This document shows, in pieces, positions 7,462-16,318 of a DNA stretch of 64,000 bases; position 1 is the first letter of the stretch, and every line of letters begins with the position of its first letter. Position numbers and translations under genes: made by a program. Under the pieces are notes generated by a model. The model saw only the letters and a program-made list of their open reading frames with translations, made no database searches and was not told the origin of the DNA. The DNA comes from DASWUZ01 sp036401375 (GTDB lineage Bacteria > Acidobacteriota > Terriglobia > Terriglobales > Acidobacteriaceae). The DNA is taken from positions 150,615-214,614 of the forward strand of contig DASWVB010000013.1 in the NCBI GenBank assembly GCA_036401375.1, given 5' to 3'.

Positions 7462-8759
7462 AGTTCACCCCCGCGTGGAGAGTGTGCATACTCGGCGCCA
7501 TCTTGTGCCTGGCCCTGAGTGTCTGCTCACGCAACTTCGGCGACAGGGGTGGACCGTACTTCATGGCGTCCTTGACGGTGGCGGGCATCGCGTACCTCCT
7601 GGCAGTCCGTGAGTTTTTCGCGACGCCAGGAATCTCCCGACGCGGGATCGTCATTGCGCTTATCCTGGCTGCCGGGTGGCGCATCGAATTCCTACGGCTG
7701 TCCCCACAGGCGGACGAGGATATTTATCGATACGTCTGGGATGGACACCTTCAGAGGCTCGGCTATAACCCATATATAGTCGTCCCGAGCGATCCTGCCG
7801 CCAACGGGCTGCATACCCCGGAAACTCGCAATTTGAACAACCCCGATCTACCCAGCCCCTATCCGGCCGGGGCGCAGCTATTCTTCCGCGCGGTAACATC
7901 CATCCACGAATCTACATTTGCGATGAAAGTCGCGTTTGTAATTTGCGATTTTGCAATTGTCCTCGTCCTGCTCGATGTCCTGCACTATAGTGGGCGGGCG
8001 GCGCACCTGGTTCTGGTGTACGCCTGGAACCCATTGCTGGCTGTTGAGGTGGCGGGAAGCGGTCACATCGATATCGTTGGCGCGCTATTGTTGCTGGTGT
8101 CGGTTGCTGCGCTGGGGCGCCGATGGCGGGCGACGGCGGCGGTGGCACTTGGTCTGGCTATAGCAGTGAAATTTCTGCCGATCGTGCTCCTGCCCCTTTA
8201 CTGGAAGCGCGTCCGCATTCGCGACGCGGCGCTGGCGGCAGCGGTGTTCGGACTCCTGTATCTGCCATTTCTCAACCACGGCCACGTTCCGATCGGCTCG
8301 CTTGGTGCGTATGTGCAGAGTTGGCGCTTCAATGGTCCGGTGTTCGCCGTATTCGATCGATTGGCGTCTCCAAAGGTGCTGGCGGCGCTGGCACTGTTCG
8401 CCGGGTTTGGAACTGCGACCTGGCTAAGAAGAGCAGGGCCCGAGTGGTTTCCGGAGCTACTTGTATGGCCAATGGCCGCTGCTCTTGTGTGCGCTCCGGT
8501 GGTCTACCCGTGGTATCTGCTATGGCTGCTGCCATTTCTGACGTCAGCCTCGACGTGGCTGATCGTTCTTTGGACTGTGAGCATCTTCCCGACCTACATT
8601 GTCTGGCACCTGCGGACGCTCGGACGTCCATGGGGGCCGCTTCCTAAGTGGGCGATGGTGCTCGAATACGGATGCCTGGCTATTGCTGCTGCAATTTTCT
8701 GGTTGCGCCGTGGGAGGAGGCCCGAGCACGCTGGCGCTGCATCAGGCGGGAGAGTATAG
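7458..8759 (+). CDS. DUF2029 (GT87-like) polyprenyl-phosphate-dependent glycosyltransferase
   Basis: A 433-residue polytopic membrane protein with about ten hydrophobic segments. Near the N-terminus SPQADEDIYRYVWDGHLQRLGYNPY carries the acidic residues in the first large extracytoplasmic loop that are typical of GT-C enzymes; VYPWYLLWLLPFL occurs late, as in DUF2029/GT87. Such enzymes transfer mannose or other hexoses from a lipid carrier outside the membrane. Start GTG 7458 overlaps the previous stop by 4 nt. With the GT2 upstream, the operon probably decorates a glycolipid or cell-surface glycan; the acceptor is unknown. Confidence 0.8.
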   Translation: MKFTPAWRVCILGAILCLALSVCSRNFGDRGGPYFMASLTVAGIAYLLAVREFFATPGISRRGIVIALILAAGWRIEFLRLSPQADEDIYRYVWDGHLQRLGYNPYIVVPSDPAANGLHTPETRNLNNPDLPSPYPAGAQLFFRAVTSIHESTFAMKVAFVICDFAIVLVLLDVLHYSGRAAHLVLVYAWNPLLAVEVAGSGHIDIVGALLLLVSVAALGRRWRATAAVALGLAIAVKFLPIVLLPLYWKRVRIRDAALAAAVFGLLYLPFLNHGHVPIGSLGAYVQSWRFNGPVFAVFDRLASPKVLAALALFAGFGTATWLRRAGPEWFPELLVWPMAAALVCAPVVYPWYLLWLLPFLTSASTWLIVLWTVSIFPTYIVWHLRTLGRPWGPLPKWAMVLEYGCLAIAAAIFWLRRGRRPEHAGAASGGRV

Positions 8760-8813
8760 TTTGGTTTCCGCCATACTTGACAACGTCCGTTCAACCGTAA
8801 GAGGGGGACTTCA

Positions 8814-9560
8814 ATGACGAAATCGAGCTCTCGTTTTATAACTCCTGTTCTCGTTCTCTCCGCACTCGCCTCTGCGCTGGTGGTTGCACCCAACTCCATG
8901 GCGCAGAAACGCCCACCAATTCTCGAACAGATTGCCAAGACTTATGGCATTGATTCCTTCAAACAGATTGAAGCAATCCGTTATACGTGGAACGGGCAGT
9001 TTCCCGGGGTGAACATCGCCCACGCCTGGGTTTGGGAGCCCAAGACCGGAAAAGTTTCCTATGAAGGAAAGGACAAGGACGGCAAGCCGGTAACAGCTAC
9101 CTTTGTTGAGTCGCAGCTCAGCAGCGCACCCGCAAACGTCAGGGATGAAGTTGCGCCATCTTTCGTCAACGATAACTACTGGCTTATTTTTCCCCTACAT
9201 GCCTACTGGGACGGCAGCGCTACCGTGACTGATCAAGGTATGCAGAAACTGCCGATCGGCAACGGTTCGGCCACCCTGGTCTCAGTTAAGTATCCCGTTG
9301 AGGCGGGCGGCTCCACCCCTGGAGACACCTGGGACCTGTATGTCGGCGCCGACAAGCGGGTGCAGCAGTTCGTCTACCACCGGCGCGGAACGAGGAAGCC
9401 CAGTACCGTCATTGCGACCTGGGCGGGCAATAAGAAAGCTGGCCCTCTTCTCATCTCAACGGAGCACCGCGGAACCGCCGATGGAGGCCCGCTGCACATT
9501 TTTATTTCTGATGTGGCAGTTAAGCTGACAGGCTCCGATAGGTGGATAAAAGCGCAATAA
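8814..9560 (+). CDS. Secreted protein of unknown function
   Basis: A 248-residue protein with a clear signal peptide (RFITPVLVLSALASALVVAPNSMAQ) and good ribosome site (AGAGGGGG). The mature part begins with a helix (PPILEQIAKTYGIDSFKQIEAIRYTWNGQF) and continues with Trp/Tyr-rich beta-strand-like sequence (AHAWVWEPKTGKVSYEG, NDNYWLIFPLHAYWDG). The look is of a periplasmic LolA/LppX-like half-barrel, but I do not recognise a named family. It lies 54 nt after the glycosyltransferase gene and may be co-transcribed with it, or have its own start. Confidence 0.75.
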   Translation: MTKSSSRFITPVLVLSALASALVVAPNSMAQKRPPILEQIAKTYGIDSFKQIEAIRYTWNGQFPGVNIAHAWVWEPKTGKVSYEGKDKDGKPVTATFVESQLSSAPANVRDEVAPSFVNDNYWLIFPLHAYWDGSATVTDQGMQKLPIGNGSATLVSVKYPVEAGGSTPGDTWDLYVGADKRVQQFVYHRRGTRKPSTVIATWAGNKKAGPLLISTEHRGTADGGPLHIFISDVAVKLTGSDRWIKAQ

Positions 9561-9631
9561 ATGGAGCCGGACAGAGTTCTCTCCAAGTGCGCTCAGAACT
9601 AAAATTCACACGCGATATGCAGGAATCTGCC

Positions 9632-9838
9632 ACGGTGCAATACTCTGCGCATCAGGGCGTCGAGAATGGCGAAATGAACGCGCTCGTTTTGGGGTCGAGG
9701 ATTGTGGGGCCTGCGCTCGCATTCGATATTGTAGAGCGGTTCCTGGCGGCAACATTCAATGTGTTCGCGCCCCGGTTCGTCCGTCGCCTGAACAAGGTCA
9801 AAGCGATTGAGCAGCGCTTCATGACGACTGCCAGATAG
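9632..9838 (+). pseudogene. C-terminal fragment of ribose-5-phosphate isomerase B (RpiB/LacAB family)
   Basis: The frame reads TVQYSAHQGVENGEMNALVL, then GSRIVGPALAFDIVERFLAA, then RRLNKVKAIEQRF and a stop. This is the characteristic RpiB C-terminus (the YSAHQGVE..MN.L.LGSRIVG..LA..IV..FLAATF pattern). The first 85 or so residues of a normal RpiB, including the catalytic Cys region, are absent; upstream sequence in this frame is unrelated and reaches into the end of the secreted-protein gene. It is therefore a truncated remnant, or the end of a gene cut by an old rearrangement. It lies just 16 nt from the convergent kinase gene. Confidence 0.7.
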
Positions 9839-9854
9839 GCGCTCTGGAGATGTC

Positions 9855-12800
9855 TCAGACGCCCAACCGGGCGTACTCCGCCTTGGCTTGCATCAGGACT
9901 GGGACGTCAGGGTCTGCGTCTTTCCAGATGGTTAGAAAAGCTTGATAGGACTTGCGCGCCGCGACCTTGTCGCCCATGAGAACGTCGGAGCGACCAAGCT
10001 GCAGGTAGGCCAGAGCTCCGATGACATTGATCTTGACGATGGCCGGTCGGTCGATCAACTTTTGAAACTCCGCCGCCGCCTCTCTGCCACTGCCTAATTG
10101 CAGGTATGCAAGACCGCGGATATAGGCTGGATATAGATTATCGAATGACTGTGTGTAAGCTAGCTCGTACTTTTCCAATGGTCGCAAAATCTCAATCGCC
10201 CTTTCCGGATTGTTGTTGTTCAATTGGATGGCTGCCCGTATCGTAGGCAGAATGAACCGTTGCGAGAGTGTATCCTGCGGGGATTCGCGGTCTAGTGCAG
10301 TTGCTAGACCGGCAGCCCGCTCACCGTCGCCCAAAAAAGCAAGCAGGAGGGCCAGAAACTGGCGACTTCCGCGATCCTGAGGCATTAGGCTAAATTGCTT
10401 AGCGCGTCTTGCTGCATCCGCTTTCTGCCCAACCTCAGCTTCGTCTAGAGCGATCTCAAGATTGCTTGGATCAGCCTGATCGAGAGCGTTGTTCTTCTTT
10501 GGAGCACGCACAGCTTGCTGAAGCAATTGGCGAGCTTGGGTGAAGCGTCCACCGTAAGCCTCTAATCTACCCTTCATCCTAAAAGAAGGATCTGAGATAT
10601 TGTCACCTCGCGCCTGAAGAAATTGCTCCTCCATGGCGCGCTTGTTATGCTGCAAAAAAGCCACCAAAAAAAGGCCTCCGCGCAAACTTGGGCTATCTTC
10701 TTTGCGAGCTTTAGCCTGAGCGTAGACAAGCTTGGCTTCCTCTAAATGGCCCGCAGAGACGGTCGCAGTCATCAATTCGTAATAGCTTCCGGGGCCAAGC
10801 AACGGCATCAGACGCAGAGCTTCCCGTTCTTCCGCAGCCGATTCGTCATAGCGGCCTAGTTGTAATAGGCAAGCCGCAAAATTTATGTGTGCTACTCCGT
10901 CCAGCGGAAAGGTTCGCACCCATTCCTGGTAGATGGGATACGAGCTATCCAGATCCCCCAACCCAACATTTAAATAGAGAGTCTCCGCGAGGAATTTAAG
11001 CTGGCCGGTCAGTCTGTCGCGCAATTCGTATGCTTTCTTCTCAGCTGCCAGGGCCCGCTCGGCTCTGCCCACATCCCTGTAAATGATCCCGAGCGACGCA
11101 TAGGCCAAAGCAAAGTTCGGATCCAGATCGACGGCGCGCTCGTAGTAAGACGCCGTGGTGGCGTGATCCCCCGACAAATGGATCTTGAATCCGCTGTGGA
11201 GAGACTGTATGGCTTCGAGAGAGGATGACGTTGCCAGTTCCAACGGCGTGTTGAATCTGTTCACAGACTCGGCCGGCTCGCCCATGCGGCCCCGGAGTTC
11301 GGCGCCGGCTAAGCCCAGCGCATGCACGATGTCCGTGCGCAGAGGCGCAACCTGCTTTGCCCTGGCGAAGATCTTGCCGCTCCGGCAATTGACGCCGGTC
11401 AGGGTAATTTGAAAGTGGTTGCCTACATCCGCAATGGAGCTGTCGATCACCGCCTTGCTGTTGGTTTGGAGGCAAACCTCGCGCGCAATCTCCGGGGTGA
11501 TTTTGCCGTCCACCGGATGTTTGTGGTCCTTCATCGTTTCCCGCACTTTATCTTGCGCGAGCACCTGGAGGAAGGGTGTCTGCGACAGTTCAACCGGAAT
11601 CGCAAGATTGAGAGCATCGTCCAGAACGGTGTCGCTGGTCTGGTTGGTTAAGTCGGCAATCACAATCGTGTCGGTAGCGGTCAGTTGGTAACGGGTGAGA
11701 TAGCGGTAGAGAGCGTCCGCTCCACCGGCAAAAACAAGGAGAAGGACAGCCAAGCCTAGCCATTTGCGGATGCGGTGCATCCGTAGTTTGCGCTGGCCTC
11801 GGACCAGTTCGATGTCGGCGCGCATCTCGGCCGCTGACTGGTAGCGTTGTGCGCGATCCTTGCTCATCGCTTTCGCAATAACGGCTTCCAAAGCGCCTGG
11901 TACAGTGGGATTCAAGTCGTGGACCGGAATGGGCGTCCGATGCAGGGTTGCTTCATGAATGCCAGTAGCGTTGTTGCCCGTGAACGCCCGCGCGCCCGTT
12001 GCCATCTCATACAGAACAAGGCCGAAGGAAAACAGGTCGGTGCGGGCGTCCAGTTTTTCTGTCCGAATCTGCTCAGGAGACATATAGCTGGCCGTACCCA
12101 TGGCCAAGCCGGTGCGGGTCAGATTTGTGTCGTCGATTGGAAGCATCGGAGCGCCAGCCGATCCATTGACATACCCCGCCCGCGCCTCTGCTTCCATCTC
12201 TGTCTGCTCTTCGGACTCGACTAACTTGGCCAGTCCGAAGTCCAGAATCTTTGCGGGACCGGCATTGGTGAGAAAAATGTTGGCGGGCTTGATGTCGCGG
12301 TGAACGATGCCTCTTTCATGAGCGGCCTGCAGACCGTCGCAGATTTGAATCGCAATTTCGAGGAACTGGTCCAGGGGCATCCGCGTCGGATGATCAGCGG
12401 CCAAACGATCCCGAAGTGTCAAGCCGTTGAGCAACTCCATCACGATGAGGGGCTGCCCCCCGAACTCTTCGATTGTGAAGATGGTGCAGATGTTGGGATG
12501 GTTCAGAGACGAGGCCGTTTTCGCTTCCCGCTCAAATCGTTTGAGGGCGGCCGGGTCGCTGGCCAGCTCTTCCGGCAGGAATTTGAGCGCCACCGGGCGG
12601 CTCAGCTTCAGGTCCTCAGCCCGATATACGACTCCCATGCCGCCGCCACCGATCATCTCGATTACACGGAAGTGCGATACTTTTTTTCCGATGAGTCCGG
12701 AACTGGCGGGCAGGACTTCCGATTGCTCAGGGAAAGGGCTTACCTTTGCTTCAAATTGTGGAGGATCATCAATTGGCTCAATCCACTCCGCTGGAACGAC

Positions 12801-13217
12801 TAGCCGGTAGCCTCGTCGGGCGACGGTCTCGATGTAACTGGGCTGGGCTGCCGAGTCGCCGAACGCTCTGCGCAAAGTGCCGATCGCTACATTGATATTG
12901 TGGTCAAAATCGACGACAGTGTCGTTGGGCCACAGTCTCCTCCTGATTTCCTCACGCGACGCCAGGCCGCCGCCACACTCGACCAGGAAAACGAGCACCC
13001 GGAATGGCTGCTCCTGAAGCAGAACCCGCCGGCCAACAGAATCACCCTCACACGCGCACAGTTCTCCGGTTTTCAAATCGAGCTCGAACGACCCGAGCCG
13101 CACACGGGTTGAATCCTCTGTTTTCACTGATTCGGAACCATTGCAAAGGCGGGGTGCGGAAGCTTGGTCGAAAGGAATGGGCTCAGACACGTCGATTCTA
13201 AGGGATTTCCATATCAA
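9855..13217 (-). CDS. DNA-binding Ser/Thr protein kinase with TPR-rich C-terminus
   Basis: A 1120-residue fusion. Residues 38-145 form an OmpR/CadC-type winged helix (RLGSFELDLKTGEL, FRVLVFLVECGGGLASREEIRRRLWP, NVAIGTLRRAFGD, ETVARRGYRLV). Residues 183-475 are a eukaryotic-type kinase: GGGGMGVVYRA, VALK (K212), HRDIKPAN (307-314), DFGLAK (326-331), GTASYMSPEQ. One membrane helix lies at about 487-503. The remainder has many TPR-like helices (YYERAVDLDPNFALAYASLGIIYRD). The protein would thus touch DNA, phosphorylate proteins and sense something outside, a layout frequent in Acidobacteriota. The start at TTG 13217 is tentative; the first 37 residues look non-conserved. An 11-bp-period direct repeat lies 39-57 nt upstream and may be its own operator. 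Confidence 0.88.
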   Translation of the reverse strand: MIWKSLRIDVSEPIPFDQASAPRLCNGSESVKTEDSTRVRLGSFELDLKTGELCACEGDSVGRRVLLQEQPFRVLVFLVECGGGLASREEIRRRLWPNDTVVDFDHNINVAIGTLRRAFGDSAAQPSYIETVARRGYRLVVPAEWIEPIDDPPQFEAKVSPFPEQSEVLPASSGLIGKKVSHFRVIEMIGGGGMGVVYRAEDLKLSRPVALKFLPEELASDPAALKRFEREAKTASSLNHPNICTIFTIEEFGGQPLIVMELLNGLTLRDRLAADHPTRMPLDQFLEIAIQICDGLQAAHERGIVHRDIKPANIFLTNAGPAKILDFGLAKLVESEEQTEMEAEARAGYVNGSAGAPMLPIDDTNLTRTGLAMGTASYMSPEQIRTEKLDARTDLFSFGLVLYEMATGARAFTGNNATGIHEATLHRTPIPVHDLNPTVPGALEAVIAKAMSKDRAQRYQSAAEMRADIELVRGQRKLRMHRIRKWLGLAVLLLVFAGGADALYRYLTRYQLTATDTIVIADLTNQTSDTVLDDALNLAIPVELSQTPFLQVLAQDKVRETMKDHKHPVDGKITPEIAREVCLQTNSKAVIDSSIADVGNHFQITLTGVNCRSGKIFARAKQVAPLRTDIVHALGLAGAELRGRMGEPAESVNRFNTPLELATSSSLEAIQSLHSGFKIHLSGDHATTASYYERAVDLDPNFALAYASLGIIYRDVGRAERALAAEKKAYELRDRLTGQLKFLAETLYLNVGLGDLDSSYPIYQEWVRTFPLDGVAHINFAACLLQLGRYDESAAEEREALRLMPLLGPGSYYELMTATVSAGHLEEAKLVYAQAKARKEDSPSLRGGLFLVAFLQHNKRAMEEQFLQARGDNISDPSFRMKGRLEAYGGRFTQARQLLQQAVRAPKKNNALDQADPSNLEIALDEAEVGQKADAARRAKQFSLMPQDRGSRQFLALLLAFLGDGERAAGLATALDRESPQDTLSQRFILPTIRAAIQLNNNNPERAIEILRPLEKYELAYTQSFDNLYPAYIRGLAYLQLGSGREAAAEFQKLIDRPAIVKINVIGALAYLQLGRSDVLMGDKVAARKSYQAFLTIWKDADPDVPVLMQAKAEYARLGV

Positions 13218-13255
13218 TACACCGCAATTTCTCCTGGAAAATAGGCAAAACCGCG

Positions 13256-13274
13256 ATTGACCGACAATTGACCG
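13256..13274. promoter_or_regulatory. ATTGACCG direct repeat with 11-bp period between the kinase and LuxR genes
   Basis: ATTGACCG at 13256-13263 is repeated exactly at 13267-13274. Direct repeats one helical turn apart are the usual target of OmpR/PhoB-type winged helices, and the neighbouring kinase carries such a domain. Autoregulation, or control of the LuxR-type gene on the other side, is inferred. Confidence 0.45.
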
Positions 13275-13372
13275 CCAGTGTCTTTACTCCGGACCCATGT
13301 CGGGTCACCTTGGAACGGCTGCTGCTGCTTTCCTGTGGCAGACACCGAATTCATCCAGAGGCGGTTTCCAAG

Positions 13373-14212
13373 ATGCACACGCAAATTCAGTGTTCTGATC
13401 AGTTCAGGCGGCCCAATCCGAATTCCCATCGTGACTGGGCGGCCTCATGCAGCCCGTATCCACCGAAGGGCTCTTATGAGGTCATCTACCTCATCGGCGC
13501 GAGTCCTTGCGTTCGCGGAGCCATCCTGGCCGGCAGTGAATCGTTTGGCCCGGAGATGGTCGGCTTTAGTTCCGTCCGAGAGTTCGGGGAGGCCTATAGG
13601 GACGACGAGTCTGCTTGCCTCATTCTTGATTTGCATCCTCAGGACCATCCCGATCATGCGCTCCAGTGCGAACTCGCGGGAAAGGCGTGCCCTCCTGTCA
13701 TTTTCACCTGCGGGCACAGTGACATTCCTGCAGCTGTCGGCGCGATGAAGGCAGGAGCGGTCGAGTTGCTGACTCTACCTATCAATTCCATAGCACTGAT
13801 AGAAGCCATCAAATCCGCGTTTCTCCTACATAGAAGACTGCGTCAAAGAAGGGCCGAGCAGTCTAAATTGCAAGAGCGCTTTTCGAGCCTGACGCCGCGC
13901 GAGCGGGAGGTCTTGCCCCTTACCGTCGGAGGTTTACTCAATAAACAGGCTGCATCTGTGCTGGGAATCTCCGAAGTGACGTTGCAAATCCATCGAAGCC
14001 AGATCATGCGGAAGATGCAAGCGGAATCGCTTGCGGACCTGGTCAGGATGTCTGTGAAGCTGCGCATACCGTATTGGCGTGAAGGTCCTGGCAGCATTCA
14101 AACAATTCTCATGAGCCCTTTTAACTTCATACGCCCGATGCGAACGGGTGTGCGCACTAGAGTTTGCTCGAGTCTTCTAATACAAACCCCCAATAGGCAG
14201 TGCACGAAGTAG
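13373..14212 (+). CDS. LuxR/FixJ-type response regulator with degenerate receiver domain
   Basis: About 279 residues from ATG 13373 (the frame is open to 13268, so the start is uncertain). Residues 35-145 resemble a receiver: a phospho-acceptor-like Asp in CLILDLHP (D86), IFTCGHSDIPAAVGAMKAGAVELLTLPI like FixJ. However, the acidic pair expected after the first strand is replaced by IGAS, and the conserved Lys before the last Pro is Leu (LTLP), so normal phosphorylation is doubtful. The C-terminus has a LuxR helix-turn-helix (SLTPREREVLPLTVGGLLNKQAASVLGISEVT in segments). About 30 residues after it are unusual. Divergent to the kinase gene. Confidence 0.8.
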   Translation: MHTQIQCSDQFRRPNPNSHRDWAASCSPYPPKGSYEVIYLIGASPCVRGAILAGSESFGPEMVGFSSVREFGEAYRDDESACLILDLHPQDHPDHALQCELAGKACPPVIFTCGHSDIPAAVGAMKAGAVELLTLPINSIALIEAIKSAFLLHRRLRQRRAEQSKLQERFSSLTPREREVLPLTVGGLLNKQAASVLGISEVTLQIHRSQIMRKMQAESLADLVRMSVKLRIPYWREGPGSIQTILMSPFNFIRPMRTGVRTRVCSSLLIQTPNRQCTK

Positions 14213-14273
14213 CAATTATGTTCGATAGCAAGACGAGGGTCATTTCCTCTTGATTGATTCACAAGGAGCCACC

Positions 14274-15155
14274 ATGAAAGCCACCGCAAACTCCACAGAG
14301 GCATCGAAGGTCCATTACAAAACCATCCGCATCCGGGACCTCGATGTGTTCTATCGTGATGCGGGCCCAAGAGACGCGCCCGTGCTGCTTCTCCTCCACG
14401 GCTTCCCCACTTCATCGAATATGTTCCGCAACTTGATTCCGCGGCTGGCGGAATCGTTTCGGGTTATCGCTCCTGATTACCCCGGGTATGGTTTTAGCAG
14501 CATGCCTGACCACAAAGCCTTCCCCTACACCTTCGAAAACGTGACGAGCATCGTCGAGGAGCTCACAAAAACACTTGAGCTGACCAAGTACACACTCTAT
14601 GTCATGGACTATGGAGCACCGATCGGCTATCGGCTCGCCTTACTTCATCCCGAGAAGATTTCGGGGCTCATCGTGCAGAACGGGAACGCCTATGAGGAGG
14701 GGCTGCTCAAGTTCTGGGATCCCATCAAGAAATACTGGCACGATGCGACTCCAGAGAATCGCGCAGCCCTGACGTTCATGGTGAGCCCGGAGACCACGAA
14801 GTGGCAGTATCACAACGGCGTGAGCGATCCAGGTCTGCTTGACCCAACGACATGGACGCTCGATCAGGTTCTTCTCGATCGGCCGGGCAACGGCGACATC
14901 CAATTGGATATGCTGTTCGACTATGGTTCGAATGTCCCCCTGTACCCTCAGTTTCAGGCCTTCTTTCGCCAGTACAAGCCGCCGACCCTGATCGTCTGGG
15001 GGAAGAACGACTTCATCTTTCCGCCGGAAGGCGCAGTGCCCTACAAGCGGGACTTGCCCAACGTCGAGACACACTTGCTGGATACGGGCCATTTCGCCTT
15101 AGAGACTCATGGGGAAGAAATCGCTAACCATATCAAGAGATTTTTCGCTTCTTGA
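14274..15155 (+). CDS. Alpha/beta hydrolase, epoxide hydrolase / haloalkane dehalogenase type
   Basis: A 293-residue alpha/beta hydrolase. It has the oxyanion loop LLHGFPTSSNMF, PDYPGYGFS, the nucleophile elbow YVMDYGAPIGY with Asp as nucleophile, WGKNDFIFPPEG (acid) and DTGHFALETH (His). An Asp nucleophile in a D-Y-G-A-P elbow points to epoxide hydrolases or haloalkane dehalogenases rather than esterases. Start ATG 14274 follows AAGGAG at good distance; an in-frame ATT/TTG region upstream is not needed. No partner genes suggest a substrate. Downstream there is a long gap. Confidence 0.85.
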   Translation: MKATANSTEASKVHYKTIRIRDLDVFYRDAGPRDAPVLLLLHGFPTSSNMFRNLIPRLAESFRVIAPDYPGYGFSSMPDHKAFPYTFENVTSIVEELTKTLELTKYTLYVMDYGAPIGYRLALLHPEKISGLIVQNGNAYEEGLLKFWDPIKKYWHDATPENRAALTFMVSPETTKWQYHNGVSDPGLLDPTTWTLDQVLLDRPGNGDIQLDMLFDYGSNVPLYPQFQAFFRQYKPPTLIVWGKNDFIFPPEGAVPYKRDLPNVETHLLDTGHFALETHGEEIANHIKRFFAS

Positions 15156-15663
15156 AGGCCCGATGGAGTACATGGTCTGGCAATCGAAGCGCGGAAGAAG
15201 GGGTGGACGGCAGGGCAGTTCGCCCCTCGTGTCGTGATACGTAATCGCTCTGGCAAGTCATCCATCAAGGGACCTGGCGGGGCAATCGAGCCAGTTGTTA
15301 GACGGTGGCTCTAACGGCAAACGGGCTTCGGGCCGCCCTTGAATCGTGGGATGTTTGGGCAGGCAAATCACGAACGCGTTTGGGATGCGACAAAACCCTT
15401 CCTCCACCTTACGGGAGGATGCAGTTGTACGATTCGCGATCGCTGGTTAGCTCAAGGGAGTTCGCGAAAGAGCATCACAACTGCAACCCCGGGCATAAGC
15501 TCAACAGCTCGCTGCCTCAGTCCGACGGCCTGGAAGGTATTCACCAGATCTGCTGGCTTTGAGTGTAATCGCGCCAGCCCACAGTGTGGACCGCCACGAT
15601 CTGAGCGTCACCGGAAGGCCAGCGCAGCTTTGATGGCATCATCATGATCGTCACCTTAATAAC
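15156..15663. other. Intergenic region between the hydrolase and dps genes
   Basis: A 508-bp gap between convergent genes. I see no gene with homology I recognise. The longest open stretches (15305-15562 and 15339-15647, forward) have unlikely composition. On the reverse strand a short frame starting with three ATG codons near 15643 gives about 34 residues with a plausible-looking end (VHTVGWRDYTQSQQIW), possibly a gene remnant. No clear terminator was found. Confidence 0.4.
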
Positions 15664-16188
15664 TCAGGAGACCCTGGATCGGGTCGATTCAAAAAGGAAC
15701 CACGAGCGCCGTTGCGCCTGGTCGATCCAGTTTTCCAAGAGGCTTGCGGTTGCTACATCACCCGCATCGGCACATAGGGTATGCGCCGCTCGCATGCTCA
15801 ACATGATTGCCTTTTCGTTTTCATGGAGTTCGCTCAGCATATCGCCCGGGGTAACATAGTCGGCATCGTTATCGGAGATACGCTGCAGGCGAGCGATATG
15901 CCCGACTGAACGGATCGTCGTGCCGCCGATTTTCCGAACACGCTCAGCAATCTCGTCCGTGACGGCGAATAGCTGGTCCGCATGATCGTCCAACAGTAAG
16001 TGGTAGTCCCGAAAGTGCGGTCCACTCATATGCCAGTGGAAGTTCTTAGTTTTCAGGTAAAGACAAAACACATCAGCCAGTAATGTATTCAAGGCGCATG
16101 AAATGTCCTCCACCGCGTGCATACTAATGTCCGAATTATCAATCGGCGGTGCCTGTTGCTTCTTTGCTAGTTTATCTTTGTTAAGCAT
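15664..16188 (-). CDS. dps: DNA-protecting ferritin-like protein Dps
   Basis: A 174-residue Dps/ferritin-like protein with the diagnostic segment LKTKNFHWHMSGPHFRDYH (residues 45-63) followed by LLLDDHADQLFAVTDEIAERV, which carry the inter-subunit ferroxidase His and acidic residues. Dps dodecamers store iron, consume peroxide and coat DNA in starvation or oxidative stress. The N-terminal tail is Lys-rich (NKDKLAKKQQ), as in DNA-binding Dps. The ATG at 16188 follows AGAGG. An inverted repeat lies 36-54 nt upstream and may bind a regulator. Confidence 0.92.
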   Translation of the reverse strand: MLNKDKLAKKQQAPPIDNSDISMHAVEDISCALNTLLADVFCLYLKTKNFHWHMSGPHFRDYHLLLDDHADQLFAVTDEIAERVRKIGGTTIRSVGHIARLQRISDNDADYVTPGDMLSELHENEKAIMLSMRAAHTLCADAGDVATASLLENWIDQAQRRSWFLFESTRSRVS

Positions 16189-16223
16189 CTCGACCTCTTG
16201 TATTGGTGTTTAGTAGTCTTTCA

Positions 16224-16242
16224 GGAAACGACATGTGTTTCC
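16224..16242. promoter_or_regulatory. Inverted repeat upstream of dps
   Basis: GGAAAC and GTTTCC flank a 7-nt centre (GACATGT), giving a 19-bp near-perfect palindrome. It sits where a repressor or redox regulator operator would be expected. Which protein binds is unknown. Confidence 0.35.
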
Positions 16243-16318
16243 GCACTCTACGTCACAGTAACTGCCAGTTCAACGCTACTTAGACGTGGTCTTCATTGTC
16301 CGAGCCCACTCTTGCTGC

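Noticed and set aside
15305..15647. Two overlapping forward ORFs in the gap before dps
   Set aside because: No ribosome sites, no motifs and unlikely amino acid composition; treated as non-coding.
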